From: Harmothoe impar
Lineage: Eukaryota > Annelida > Polychaeta > Phyllodocida > Polynoidae
Direction: 5' to 3'
DNA length: 64,000 nt
NCBI GenBank assembly: GCA_947462335.1
Contig: OX381710.1
Coordinates: 36,455,204-36,519,203, forward strand
Both the position numbers and the translations under genes were made by a program. Under the pieces are notes generated by a model, which made no database searches, was not told the DNA's origin, and worked only from the letters and a program-made list of their open reading frames with translations. Shown one piece after another: positions 23,018 through 36,117 of the stretch. Position 1 is the stretch's first letter; the number at the start of each line of letters is the position of its first letter.

Positions 23018-23078
23018 GCTCGCCGCCGGAAGTTACGCGTCGGAAGTGGTGCTACCGGAACCGGAAGCTGCCGTCTGT
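23018..23078 (+). promoter_or_regulatory. Cluster of ETS-type GGAA sites in a CpG-rich block
   Basis: Four CGGAA words occur within about 50 bp (CCGGAAGTTACG, TCGGAAGTGG, ACCGGAACCGGAAGC), next to an ACGCGT. Clusters of CCGGAAG are typical of TATA-less GABP/ETS-driven promoters. No adjacent coding exon was found. Confidence 0.3.
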
Positions 23079-24885
23079 CGAGCACGTTGTGTTCCATAGG
23101 GTGGGTCTTTCGCCGCCTGACGGTACATTTGACTGACGGCGACCCTTATACTAGTAATACCCCCGCCCCACCTCCATCCCATAAACCCCCTCCTCACTCC
23201 TCCCCCATCAGTTGTTAAACCCCCTACCCACCTAAACCCCTACCCATCTACTCTACTAAAGGTGATTTCCCAAGGGAGCTGGGAAAGAAAGGAGGGCGCA
23301 CGTGGTGGAAACATTTAAACACGCTGAGATCACTTCCACTCGCTGCTATAGACGTCTGAAGTAGTGGTTATGCACAGTGATTGCATCCTGCCTGCTGAAG
23401 GGCTGGCACCAAGTATGGTGTTCGGTTCCAAGAGGTGATGAGTATTATGATAATGGGGAACAATGGACAGGCATGAAATATCCAAAGAATACGTGATATC
23501 TCTCATACTGGCTGCTGTAGACTAGTGTAGTGACCCCAGACGCCACGTCATAAGTAGATTGTTTTCAGATTTATGATATTGAAACAATGGGTATTATCAG
23601 TCCAATAGTGAAGGGTCTAGAATGGTAGCTTCGCTACATGGAAAGCTTATAGTAACTAAGTTTAAAACTACTTGGATAGCCTAGGCTGTTATAGGGCAGC
23701 CTCTCCATGTTCCATGTATCAGTTTGGAGGCTGTGAGTTGCTCACGGCTCACGCTAGCTCACAGATGCTCATGACAGGCAGCTGAGAGGCCGGGTTTGTT
23801 TTAGGACGTGATGTCACATGCGGAAACACGCGGCAGTGTTTGGGTGCAGACAGATGCTCGGGGTGAGGCTGTCTTTTGATGTGAGCCTCGTAGAAAATGG
23901 CACGAGCTGGGTCAGGAGGGGCTGCAGAGGTGTGTCTGTGTGCCTCCAGGGTGGGTGAGAGTTGGAGACTCTAGATATACGCGGTCCATCAACTCGTGCT
24001 GATGGATGCCCTAGACTTGTAGTCAATTTTACTGCACTCATGGTGTATATTTGGTCCGGACTAGCAGTCGATTTTACTGTACTCCTGATCCATTTGCTTG
24101 CAAAGTATTTCATATCTTTGCATCAATCCTATTTACACACTGTAATACAATGAAATTGAATTTTAAACCATTATATTTTGGTACATGATAAATGATACAA
24201 ATATTGCTTTTACTGCTGTTAAATATCCCTTCAGAGAACGATGTTGAAAATGTGCTTGGGGTAAGTAATTGAATAAACATGTATTGTACGATTTTACTGT
24301 TTGCGGACCCTGTACTGACTTCCTATACAGTTGGCCTAGTAGGTTCTGCCATGAGAGGATGAATCTATAGGTGGGGGCCTGTTTGTGTGTGGCTTAGGTT
24401 GGGGTTAAGGGTTGGGGTGGAGATGGAGGTTCCATCTGGCACTCCAGCCTCCAAGGTCTCATGTTTGCACACACGTGGTTTCCGCTTGTACCTAACCCGC
24501 TGTGTGTCACCTCTGCGCACGTGCAACATCTCACTTCCGGTAGAAACAGTAGTTACAAAAGTGCCATGACCCACGAGTCATAACCCAAGTTTCTCTGCCT
24601 CTTCGTTGGTTACACTGGTTGAACCGTAGAGATAACGGGAGCATTCTTTGGTTTTACCCGTATTAGAAACAGCTGGAGGCATGTGTATGAATATGTGCAC
24701 GCCTGCTTGTTGTTCCCATTCGGCATTTTGTGGGAGTTTCAGGGAGTAAAGTCTTTTCTTCCTTAGAACTACATGTACATGTAGTATAATTTCCAGTTGC
24801 CTCTTCTTTTTAGGGATTTATGGGTTTACATTTTGATTTAAAATTTGGGTCACAAGTTGTGAAGGAAAGACTTTTCCAATAGCCC

Positions 24886-24897
24886 CCCCCCCCCCAC
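24886..24897 (+). repeat. Poly-C tract
   Basis: Run of about 12 C. Confidence 0.8.
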
Positions 24898-25145
24898 TCT
24901 GAAAATCCTGGTAGGCTACAGTCACTGGATTTCTTTATGTAGGTTTATAGGCCTACTGGATGCTGAACGTGGTTGTCCTTAGGTGGCCTACCCCAAAGCA
25001 CGTTCCTGCTGTGTACTACAACCCTGGACTGGTTATGACAGGTATTTGCCTCAACTAAGAAAGGAAACTGTCCTCACAGCAGTCACTTCCGCCAAACCCA
25101 TAGTTCACCCAGTCTCCTCAGCTGTCGCTGCAGTCGCCCTTGTAG

Positions 25146-25249
25146 GTCACGTGACGCGGGTCGGCGTCTCCCACCAGGCGGCGCCCTGAGCTGGTCACGT
25201 GATAGCATGTAACCATAACGAGGCTGCGTGTGTGGCGTGATGACGTCAC
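25146..25249. promoter_or_regulatory. Block with E-boxes, CTCF-like site and CRE
   Basis: Within about 100 bp: GGTCACGTGACG (near 25146), CCACCAGGCGGCGCCC at 25171-25186 (CTCF-like), GGTCACGTGA (near 25194) and a full CRE palindrome TGACGTCA at 25241-25248. The density of consensus sites suggests a promoter or insulator; no transcript evidence is available. Confidence 0.4.
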
Positions 25250-26904
25250 TCTGTATGATCATTACCGTGTTACTGTGTACTAAACCTGGAGGTTCTGCGT
25301 AGTAATATTATGTAGCTAAAGTGTGGGAGATGTACAAGGCTGCATGAGGCATATAGCAAATATACTACTTAGCTGGGACGCACCCACTGCATCTTTGATC
25401 TATAGTAAGTTAGTTAGACCCAATTTCTAAATAATAGACTTCATAATTATGTATTCTTATTGAATAACTATGTATTCTTATTGAATAATAATAAGATATG
25501 TTGGAATACATAAAATTGGATAGAATTGGATATCACTTGATTCAATGATAAATATGCAAGTGCAGATACAAATGATAAATTCATTGTAATTTGCACATGC
25601 ATTGCAAACTCACAGGATCTTTATTTCTTGTGGCATTTATTGCCATATCTTGATGAAGTGAGCATGTATCGCCAGTTAATGCCCGATAGTATCCATAGAT
25701 CACTAGGCGCCAGAAGAAAGGCAGGAAGGCTCTGTTCTGTTCGGAGATTAAATCAGAGAGTAACCCTACACGTCTTGCCATATAAATAAATCGGCGTCTT
25801 GGGGTGTGACCCAATTCTACGCCATATTGGATCAAGGCAACTTGAGCCTGGAGACGGAGGGTGCGTGGAGGAGGGGATGCAGGGGAATGCTTCACACAAT
25901 GCACGCCGACAAAGCCACCCTGGAGGAGTGTTGACAAAGGGCTGGTTGGTGTGTGGAGCACGCAGTATAACGCTATCATGCTTCACACCACAGGATAACA
26001 GTATCCCTTCACAGTCACTGAAGCCCGGCACTGAAGGCATGGCACAGTCAATGCTGCAATGTCCAATGCCCGGTGTGTGGAAATCAAAGTAGAAACCTGT
26101 ATACAATACATTTTGTACCTACTGGACAGTGCTTCCATACAGACTGCCTTACAGTGGTGGACATGAAGGGTAAGAAGAACAGGGTAAGGACGGAGAGGAG
26201 GTATAGTCCGAGCGGGTAGATTGAAGGAAAGGGGACGGATTGATCATGTATGGATATCCATATGATATTATCATATAGGTTAGTATACAAGTGCTGAGTC
26301 ATGGAGTTAGAAGGAAATGTCCAGGGAATGCACAATGAAGGTACAGAGTATCGCTTCTATATTCCCAGGGGATGTACACATATTGCATATAATTTATAAT
26401 CACATCTTAATTTCCATTATAAGTGACGAAAACCAGTTCGATATATGTGACATGATCTACGAAAATACACCTTAGTGCAGGCCACACTACGGTTTCATTT
26501 TAAGGAACATTTTCCAGTACATGCCACATATGCATACACATATGACCAATATAGTGGATCATTCTCACTTCTCTTAGTCATAGCAACGGCGTAACAGTTG
26601 GAGCAAGCTTTGGTCATAGCACTAAAGGAGGATAGAGGCAGGTAAGTATAACCATCTCTATAGGATGGTGGATAAGGAAGGGGGAGATAAGTGGGAAGGT
26701 GAGGTATACCCACACACCTGGGCCACGTGTTCTTGTGATTGTTTACACTGCTGATAGATTAGAAGTGTAAATGGGCCATGGATCCAGGGGCGTGGTTCTG
26801 ACACCTAACCTCACCCAGGCCCCTAGAACCCATTACAGGCTTTAGATACGGCCCTGCACGCCAAAACACAGCTGCCGACCCCGTTCTCCTATACCGTGTG
26901 CTAC

Positions 26905-27315
26905 CTGATCACCTCCAGCAAAAACTGCTGAGTGTTGTAGAGACTTAAAACAGGATTTGGATCATTCCATGTATTCAAATAGCCCGCTTATACTATAGAA
27001 GAGTTCTAGAATCACTGCAATATACCCGCATTGGAATTGAAATTGTCTACATGTAGCTGTATTTGGTGGGCATCCACTGAGGGGTTTCACTTTAGTTTAT
27101 TACCTCCAGCAAAAACAATCCTGGATGTACACTACAGGGTTTATGTACTCCGATAGGCAATTCAGAACTGGATTTTAAACACTCTCCAAATAGCTCACAT
27201 TCAACTGCGTATAGAATCTCTATAATACACCCGCATCGGAATTAAAACAAGTCTACATGTGGCTCTATTTGATACAGGCATCCAGTGGAAGGTTTTACCT
27301 TAGTTCTACTTTACC
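26905..27315 (+). repeat. Diverged tandem duplication, unit about 200 bp
   Basis: The first copy (about 26908-27103) and second copy (about 27104-27315) share ACCTCCAGCAAAAAC, ATACCCGCAT/ACACCCGCAT, GTCTACATGT and GGCATCCA in the same order. Clearly diverged, so an old duplication. Confidence 0.65.
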
Positions 27316-27489
27316 TATAGGCTACTACATTCCACATTGCACCAATGTACGTTGGGGTTGTATATAGAGGCAGGCAAGGCCACCAGGGTGAGTGAAGTGA
27401 GCTAGGGTCAAATCTACAAGGCGGACCTGAGGCACTAACATCAACTCACCACTGACGGCGCTGTTACCATCTGGGCACCTCACTTTGCT

Positions 27490-27655
27490 GAACCCTTTAA
27501 GGGCAGCATAGTGCTTTACTGCATCTTATCGTCATGATGCATCGATTCAGCACTGGTGCACGCATCATACCAACCCTGCAGTGTTGATGGAAGTTACTAA
27601 CTGGAGATGCATTGGTGCATCCTGAACATCATTCTGGAATCATGCCCTCTTTGGA
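27490..27655. mobile_element. TTAA-flanked MITE family, copy 5 (partial)
   Basis: The left end AACCCTTTAAGGGCAGCATA is clear and the internal GTCATGATGCAT is present. The right end is degraded. Confidence 0.5.
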
Positions 27656-28764
27656 GGGCCAAGCTGTACCTCCAACCGCTACCCATGTAGACCTGACGTC
27701 CCCACTCTAGGAGCAGCTCCGAGCAGTTCTGAACTGCTCAGGGTCCTCTCATTTCTCAGTGGTGTGTGGGCGCGAGCAGCTCACAGCCTGACACCAGGTG
27801 GCGTGACATGCGGCCATCGCTGCTACAGGCTTTGTCACATCAGTAATCACCAGCGTTATGTCGTTCTGCCTCCCGCCGCTAGGGCTATGGGACCTGATGG
27901 AGGTTGGGGGCACTTTCCTCGTTTTGGCCCGTAATGGATCGGCCCATGGTCGACATTCGCCATCAGGTGGATGGAAGCACTAGTGTGTATTTCACCTGAG
28001 GGCCAGGCGGGTTGGAGGCCGAGCTGCTCCTGAGCTGCTCGCCCTGACCGGGTCTGAGTGATGAGGAAATGATGCCAGTGGTATATATGTATAAACATGG
28101 GGGTAGGAGAAGCCACTGTCTATTCATGGTCCTTGTGTGATGTACCGACAAGGGAGTTAGGACCTGGCTCAAGAGTATTTGCTATATTTATCCTAGCTTT
28201 AGAGAAGATTCAATACTTGGGCTTGGAAACCAATCAGCATTGAACCTATTAGGTTGATGTTATAAAGGGGGCAAGCTTTGCAACTGCCAATACACCAATC
28301 AGATATATGAGTGATGAATTCCACTTCGGCCAACTTCTCTTCTACTAGAATATGCTTCATATCTGCTACTTGCCATACCCAGTTAACCTAACTCCCCATA
28401 TGTTGAGGGCATTGCCAGTTCATGCCGGGGGGTTCATGTCAGTTCATGCTCCGATCAATCTGTCCCCATATGGTGAACATGTCAATCCCTCACACACTAA
28501 CCTGCCCATAACTGGGCATTGATCTGCCCCCTCGATGACCATTTTAGCGTCGGTCACAGACACCGACCCCTGCCCGTGCCACCCCCGTGCCCCGAGGGCT
28601 CTCAGCATGTTTCCCCGTGTGATTACATGCTCCTTGTGACGATTACATGCTTGCCGGCCTGATTGCCGGCCTTACACCATGGTGGTTATGTGTGCCGGCC
28701 GCTGCCCCCCGTCCCCAGCTGCCCTGGGATCACAGGGGATCACCCGGGGCTCATGGAAGGATCC

Positions 28765-28836
28765 CAGCCTGACCTTGGGAAGGTCAACGAGGTCAAGGTC
28801 GTGTCAAGGTCAGGTATGGGTCACTGAGGGTCACGG
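28765..28836. promoter_or_regulatory. Cluster of AGGTCA half-sites (DR3 and ERR/SF-1 type)
   Basis: AGGTCAACGAGGTCA is a DR3. It is followed by TCAAGGTCG and TCAAGGTCAGG (ERR/NR5A-type extended half-sites) and two GGGTCAC words, in about 70 bp. With the cluster at 7.7 kb it makes two independent DR3-containing blocks. Confidence 0.38.
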
Positions 28837-29340
28837 GAAGTGTAATCAGGAACTGGCAGGAAGGGGTAAATTCTGTTGTGAATGGACAAAGTTATGCTGA
28901 GGATTGGGGTATATCCTAGGGAAAAGCTTCACTGTTTATAGAGTTGAGATCAATGAACAGACTTTTTACCACTTGAACGAATTGATGGGGAATTCCGTGT
29001 CGAATCCGTTTAATTCAAAATCCGGGTTATTCTCTTCAGGCTATGAGATAAAAAAACATTTACAGAAAGTCTACATGCCTTTGCATCCAGGTACCGCTAC
29101 ATTCAGTGTTTTAAACCGCGGGGGGAAGGTACCATTGCTAGTCTGCACTATCATGACTATGCCTACATGTATGACTAGGGAAAAAGAGCGTTGGGTGTTT
29201 CGTGCTGACCCAGATATAGGAGACCATGTTATCAAGTGGGTGCCTGTTTACTGGTCCTTAACATGTCACCCCTGCATTATAACATTACCGTCATGTTATA
29301 CCCCAACATGACCAGGGGTGGCACCGTCCTTCTACATGCA

Positions 29341-29357
29341 CACACCAGGGGGTGCTG
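29341..29357 (+). promoter_or_regulatory. CTCF-like motif
   Basis: CACACCAGGGGGTGCTG differs from the CTCF core at about two positions. Confidence 0.3.
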
Positions 29358-30189
29358 GTTTTTGTGCTGTAGACAGGCACAAGCTAAAGCATGCTAATCA
29401 TGGCATACATGATATAACCACATGTATACATGCTTCTGGATTTCTGTTGGGCATGCAGGTTACCCCTTGTAGACAGTGATCGGCAGGGTTGAGTCATGGT
29501 GGGGGAGGGAGGTGGGGGCGGGGGGTGCTTCAGTGAAATGATCCCCTGTCGCTCGTAAAACATGTTAGATGGCATGATAGGGAGATAACTATGCACGCAA
29601 GATAACCATGTTCCATGCACCCACCACCACCAGCATATCAGGGGTTGGACGAGCCATAATCACTCAGTGTGCCGTTATGCAAAGAAACCAGAAGTTTCAC
29701 ACATAAATCTGATTACCTTAAAATTTTACTTGTAAATACATGTTCAAGTAAAATTGTAATAGGCCCTAATATAATATAAGTATTTGCTTTAGGAAAATGT
29801 TATTTATGCCTGTAATGTTGTGAATCTTTTTGTGAATCATACCATGTAGCAACCAAGAAATGTGTGGATCGTATGAATGAGGGAGGGGGTCATTTGTGAC
29901 TTTTATTATGTGTTCAGAGAATGCCATGCCAGAAGATGTCTGAATATATATGTGACTCCAAGACCCAAGGGGTTAGGATTAGTAATAGGCTGCATCCCCC
30001 TGGCAAAGCCTGTGCTGGATCGTCAGTCCATTGCAGGTGGCCCTCCCTGATGTGTTGACGTAAGGGGTGTGGGTGGCAGGTGGCCGTGCAGTGGGATGTG
30101 TGAGGAGTTAGGGGTAGGGTAGGGGGTAGAGAAAGGGTCGGCCAATACTGATCAATGCTCCCTTATTGGGTGGGCTCAGGTTGCTGAGT

Positions 30190-30210
30190 GGCTCCCCCTG
30201 GCGACCAGTG
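30190..30210 (-). promoter_or_regulatory. CTCF-like motif
   Basis: On the minus strand, CTGGTCGCCAGGGGGAGCC is close to the CTCF core. A GAGCTGCTC pair lies 20-50 bp away. Confidence 0.33.
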
Positions 30211-31154
30211 ACGTAACCCTAGCTGGGCGAGCTGCTCCCTGAGCTGCTCAGTGTGAGGACAATGCTGACCTGCCTGACGCTGACCTGCCCACAGAGCCAC
30301 TCCCCAGACTCACAGTAAGTTAAAGGTAAATACACACCCCCGGCCGTCACTGCTTGCGCTTCCCATTACCGACCTCAGACTATGCCCTACCACGTAATAT
30401 GCACCGGTGTTATACATGTAGCTGCCAGACAGAATGGATGATCCGAGTGCATCCGCGCAGGTCATCCTTTCTGTGTAGCGGCTCCTGCCGACAGTGAGAG
30501 CGTAAAGACCGAAGCCTTTATGACCGTGGAGGCAATATAGCCCAAGCAATAAGATGGGGGTCGTCAGTTGTTGTCAGGGTAACTTGATGATATACAATGG
30601 TGCTAAATCACACAGGGATGCACTATTAACTGAAAGTATTAGGACAAACAGCAATGTACACTAAAGAGGGGTAATTTACACTATGTTAAGTAATCTATAC
30701 AGTTAAAATTGAATCTCACTCCCAATAGTTCCAAAAAAGAGGGTTGGGGCAATCTATCTGAGTAAAGTAGACCATACTTCTTCACACTAGATATCTAGCA
30801 CCCCTTCAACTTGTATCACTCACCCCCATTGTCAAGAGGTGCACCATAACGGCGTGATTACAGGTCAGGCGTGCAGAGGACGGCTACCGTGGGCAGTCAG
30901 AGATAACGGCTTAATTCCTGCTGAGGTGTGATGGACGCAGGTGTGGGTGAGGGGCCAGCCGGTCAGCGGCCGAAGCAGATCTGCTGCAGGCAGATAAAAC
31001 ATGCTTTCTGCGGCCCACTGCCACCTCTGGTGACATCTCCCCACGTCTGAATAATGCGGATCGCAGCCTCTGGAGCGTGCAAACCAGTGTTTATTAGCAT
31101 GACTGACGCGGGCTAGGTGTTATGGATTGTGATAGGAGCAGGGATTTCGGTCCA

Positions 31155-31375
31155 TAGCCCTTTAAGGGCCGCATAGTGCTGTTATGCTCCTGTCGTCACT
31201 TTCACCTGTCTCACCACCATAGGGCTGCATGCTAAGTTTGAGCCTAGTCCCCCCACATAGAGCTTTAGTCTGCTATACCCCTTTATCATTTCACTCGCCA
31301 ATGTTGCATGCATGCATGCATGCATGATGGCGATAACAGGCTTAGTACAATGTCATAAAAGCACTATGCAATTTT
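31155..31375. mobile_element. TTAA-flanked MITE family, copy 6
   Basis: CCCTTTAAGGGCCGCATAGT at the left; ATAAAAGCACTATGCA near the right end. Contains a (GCAT)n microsatellite near 31310. Borders are degraded. Confidence 0.6.
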
Positions 31376-34300
31376 TATTGCAAAGAGTTCAAGTATAGGC
31401 ATTGTATAGAGCAGAGTTATGGCTTATATTCACCGGGTAGAAGGCTCAGAACAGAACTACAGCTCTAAACCTATAGCTGAAATGACTTTTTTACCCCCCC
31501 CCCCCTTACTTTTCTCGGTATAGGTCCTGTTGAAGTTGAGGACCTAGCCCCCAACCCCCTCCGCCAGTCTGCCCACACCAACCCTTCATTAAACGTCCGC
31601 TGTGGACGTGGCAATCCAATAGGAGTGAAGAACTTCATCGACGTCTAGAAGACCCTTAGCAACTCGATAGAAGAAGAAACATTCTGACGGCCTCCAAATC
31701 CCCGAGAAGCGCGCAGGTCAATACCTGATGTGGCCGTCAATGAGAGGAGGGTGGGGCTGAGGAGATGAGAGCCCAGAGAAGGGGGTGTTGGGTGTTGGTA
31801 AGAGGAGAGAGAAGAGCTCAGATAAGACCCCACGGCTTTAGCACTGTTAAGGCGTCAGGCCCAAAGAGCATGTGTAGGACTGGAGAGGCGGATAGGACTG
31901 AGAGGGTGACAGCTGAGGTGGTGGTAAGGGTGGGGGCGCTATGTATGTATTCTCCTCCAGGGTGGATTGACCTTAGGTAAGGGGTTGTTCTGGATCCCTT
32001 GGATTCTACCAAAGCCCAGGATCGATCTACAGTGCCCTGCTCCAGGGACGACGACCCCTCAGGCCACCATGGGGTCAATAGACTGTGCTGATGTCCTCCA
32101 GCTCGGGGTATTAATGCTCCTGGGTCTAGATCTATATCTCCTTGTGCTGGTCCCCTAGCTCCTCCAGTACCCCTCCTGGAGGGTCCCTTGGGAGAGGCCC
32201 CACAGTGCCCTGTCTACGTGGACCTGTTGATGTGTGAGGGTGTGGGTCGTCCACCAGGTTCTACTTCCATACATTAAGGGTATAAATAGCTACTTTCTCG
32301 CTTCTTGCCGTACCTTTTCCTTTCTGGTGCCATCTCCATAAGCCTCTTGTGAATTGTGGTATATTTTGCTAGTGATGCGCAACAGTCGATTTGTATAACG
32401 ATCTAGAACAGCAATGTTACACCAGGGAACATGAAGACTCTTTATTACGCGATAACTGCCCACACCAACATCACATGCAGGGTATTTATTACATCAGTGT
32501 TCATCCTATGTTAATTCTGCCCTTTGATGATCGGCTGTAATATCATATTCGACTGTAATATCATATTTCAGTGGTTTATCTTTTAGAACCTCACTTAACA
32601 CATATTTCACCGACATGTATTATGGCATTTTCTCATGCATAGATGGATTTCTGTATTAAATTATGATAAATTCCTACAGAAAATTGACCCAAGATTGTAA
32701 GATTTCCTACTTTTTGTCGACAACTGAGTGGAATCTCTGCTCATGGAACTACAATAGAACAGCCACATATTTGTTTAACATCTCCGACTTTATGAAATGA
32801 AATGATTTATCTTAACTTGCTCAATTTGCTCCAGGATGAGATGGGGGAGGGGCTATAACTCGGTTTGCCTTTGGTTACATGAAGTAGCATGATGTGTGTA
32901 TATCTCTGGGGGAAATGACAATGGTGCGAGGAGCTCAGGGCCCCAGGGTGGGGCCGTTGTCAGCTGTGTCAGGGGGCTGGATGCTACGTGTCTGCAGGGG
33001 CCTGGAGCAGCTCTGAGGAGCTCACGTACATAGTTATACAGTAAGGGACCTTGCCGCCTCCCCCAACAGGGGCTTGGGGTGGGAGCATGGTGTAAGCCTG
33101 CCAGCCCAGACATACAACTGTGGATAGAGTCATTGGAGCGGCAGTGTGTCTTTTCTGGAGTGTAGACGCCTCCCTTTGTGAAGCGGCCTCGGCTCTGAAT
33201 GTGGTGGATGGTCCTCCTTTTACAACCACCCTTGTAAGTTCTGGCGGTGGGCTTCTGAATAGAGGCTGCTGAGTCTGTGGCCAGCCTATCTCCTTCACAA
33301 CCTTGATATATATGTGCAGTTTACATACTTTGTGGCACATAGGATTTTCTGTGCTGAGCTTTCTCCATTATCGTCACAATAGCGTTGCTGCGAGCCACTC
33401 AGGAAAGTACATTGACAAATAGTACTCCTCCTCCAGACCCCCACATACATCTTCCACACTTGGCATGCCGCCTTTTGTATGGCAGCTATACAGACATATT
33501 TCTGTAGTGCTTTAAGTATAGCTCTATAATGAAGGCTTTTCAAATACTCCTCTGAAAATACTTCTCCTCTTGTGTCGCTTTCCTTGTAATGGTAAATGGG
33601 AGATGGGAGAGTTCTTACTAATGTAATGCCTTGCTGCCAGATATAGCTGATAAATTATGAAAGCCTTCACATTGTAATTATGGCCCAACTCCAGGGGGCA
33701 CATGCACAGGAGGCCCCTTACAGCAATCCTAACGTTCTATATGCCAAATAAAGAGTGCTACCAGGACACTCAGGAGAAGGTTATATTGTTTAGCTCGCGA
33801 AAATTATCGCCAAACTCGAGCATATTATGTTTGCATTTGATATGCTTTGTTTGTACTTGGACTTTGAGGGGGAAACGCAAGGCTCTGTCCCATTAATGGA
33901 AAGAAATATCATGTCTTATTCATGTCATGTTTTTACATGAGAAAATCAAAACACTAACGAATGGAGTTTTCAATATAGGCCCATCGCATTTCATGAATTA
34001 ATGATATATTACCCGTAGTGACATACTTTTGCGAAAAAAAGTTTGCCCATAATCTACGACACCTGCTCTTTGCTACACGCCATGAAGATGTCGCTCAGGT
34101 TTTGCCTGTCCCTGTTGGCACGCTAGACGACTAGTATTTCTCAGGGTCGCCATCAAATATTTAAGGACAGGCAATTCACTATCCATAGGGCTATGTCTAT
34201 ATATATAGCTCTCTAGGTAAGACACTATTGCCAATAAAAGTCTACTGTAGCTAAATACTGTAGTAAAGTGTGGCAGCTAGTGCAATATGTGCAGATACCG

Positions 34301-35540
34301 TACTAGTATGTACAACCCCTGTTCGCAGTATTAGTGTACTTAATGTCCAACTGCCGACTATGGTAATGATGAATAATAATATCAGGGTATATGTAAGATT
34401 CTGCACGAATCTCGTCCTTATTAAATCAGATGTAGTTCTGATCCAGCATTCCGCGTGTTTGTTCTCAGTATAAAAGTAGTGAGCAAGGAGACAGGAGGAC
34501 TAATTGTACAGGGTAGGTGTCCAACAGCTTAGCGGCTGGGGTCCCGGTGGTGCCGTGTGGGGGTGGGGGGGGGGGGGAGGAGTTGTAACACTGGAATGGA
34601 TGTGTCTCATGCGTCACGCACCCAGGCCCACTATGTAGACAAACAATTAGCCTCTCACTTGTATCGGTTAGCAGTTTACCCACAATCCCAAGCTGCTCTC
34701 TGAAGGGTCCTGAAGCTCTGAGCTACTCATGTTAAATGCACGGGCATTGAAACTTATTGTAGAAACGCAAAGAATCCACTGCAGAAGCCACAGGGGAAGC
34801 CACAGATATGACAACAGAGTAGAGAACTGTCTGTTTAGGTTCCAAAGAAGGGCGAACTATCATCAGTTTAAGCCTTCAGTAAGGTCATATCTGAATGAGC
34901 AGGCAGCACCCTGCACTAGGTTCCCTTTCGTAGATCAGATTTAACCTTACTATGTACATATTGCAATCTTCAAACATGTTATCCATTCACATCGATGCCA
35001 TAGCAAAGACATAATTCTACACTGTGTTTCAGTCATTTCCTTTGTCTTTTAATCATTCTGTTGTGTGTGTACACCCCCATCGTTATGATGTTGCGGCACT
35101 AGAAATGTCAGTCCTAGGCACGTCCTGTGTGTTACACATGAGGCACAATGTCTATGGTAAATGTCAATGTTGGTAAAGGTCATCCGTAACAGGAAACAGT
35201 AACTCAGACAAGAGGACCTGCCTTCTTAGGTGTAGGATAAGAAAGTAGAGTTAGCATCCTCATGGATTTTAAATAATATGGAGCTGAAATGTTTGTACAT
35301 TTATAAAGCCATAACATAAGGAAGGAAGATGATGTCGCCCCTCTTCCTCAAGCTCATGATGAATGTTATTTACACATTACTGGCCTGTCAAGGAGCGGGT
35401 CATCTGGTTTGCAAAACTTTCTTATTGATCGTAGTTAATAGGAGGAACCATATAGTTACAGTGTTGGTGTGTAAAAGGGACTATCTAGGTACATTACGTG
35501 GACACTATTACTCCTCCTTACCTGTACACCATATAGCTTT
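31376..35540. other. Non-coding stretch, no gene recognised
   Basis: Holds a poly-C run (about 31493-31504), one GAGCAGCTC (33005), a CTCF-like word near 33690 and a poly-G tract (about 34566-34578). Short frames only. Confidence 0.42.
34559..34579 (+). repeat. Poly-G tract
   Basis: GGGGTGGGG followed by a long G run; potential quadruplex. Confidence 0.8.
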
Positions 35541-36093
35541 CACAGAGGAAAATGTGAGAGTCACCTGGACTCACATGCCATAGTCAGACCCATGTCGCCA
35601 AAACCACCCTCATGCGAGAGTCTAGCTGACTTTCACTGTACAGAAAGTCCAGCACTGCCTGACTTTCATGAGAACGTGAGTCCAGCATTGCCCGACTTTC
35701 ACCTTTCCACGGTCCAGCACTGCCTGACACTCATTATGATGAAAGTCGGACAGTGCTTGAGTCTCGTTGTGATGAAAGTCAGGCAGTGCTGGGCTTTCGC
35801 TGCAGTCAAAGTCAGGCAATGCAATCATGTACGAATGCAATGCAATCATGTACGAAAGTTCAGCACTGCCTGACTTTCATACTCAAGGGTAGTCTGGCAA
35901 TGCTGGACTGTACCTAGAGCAAGAGTCCAGCGATGCTACACTCTGGCTATCGAGAGTCAAGCCAAGCTGGACTAACATATGGATGTGAGTCTAGCTATGC
36001 TTGACTTTGGTCTCAATGAAAGTCAGGCATAGCTGGAATCTCTCCTGTACAGTAAGGCTAGTTGCTTATTTGCATTGGGGAATGATCTTTTTA

Positions 36094-36117
36094 AATATAT
36101 ATATATATATATATATT
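36094..36117. repeat. (AT)n microsatellite
   Basis: Uninterrupted TA/AT alternation for about 22 bp. Confidence 0.9.

Larger units (their letters stand above)
20875..27489. other. Non-coding stretch, scattered regulatory-like blocks
   Basis: About 6.6 kb without a recognised gene. Contains a TATA word followed by a CpG-rich block at 21.8-21.97 kb, an ETS-site cluster near 23.05 kb, a CTCF/E-box/CRE block at 25.14-25.25 kb and a diverged tandem duplication at 26.9-27.3 kb. Frames of 70-180 codons here lack motifs. Confidence 0.4.
27656..31154. other. Non-coding stretch, GC-rich blocks
   Basis: No gene recognised. GAGC-W-GCTC words occur in pairs at 27711/27774, 28021/28032 and 30229/30241. 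Receptor half-sites cluster at 28.77 kb, and CTCF-like words lie at 29.34 and 30.19 kb. The 135-codon frame at 28904-29311 shows no motif. Confidence 0.4.

Noticed and set aside
25581..26106. Two overlapping minus-strand frames of 117-132 codons
   Set aside because: They overlap each other in different frames and have no motif, signal or splice support.
28904..29311. 135-codon plus-strand frame
   Set aside because: No start context, no conserved motif, and the composition resembles its non-coding surroundings.
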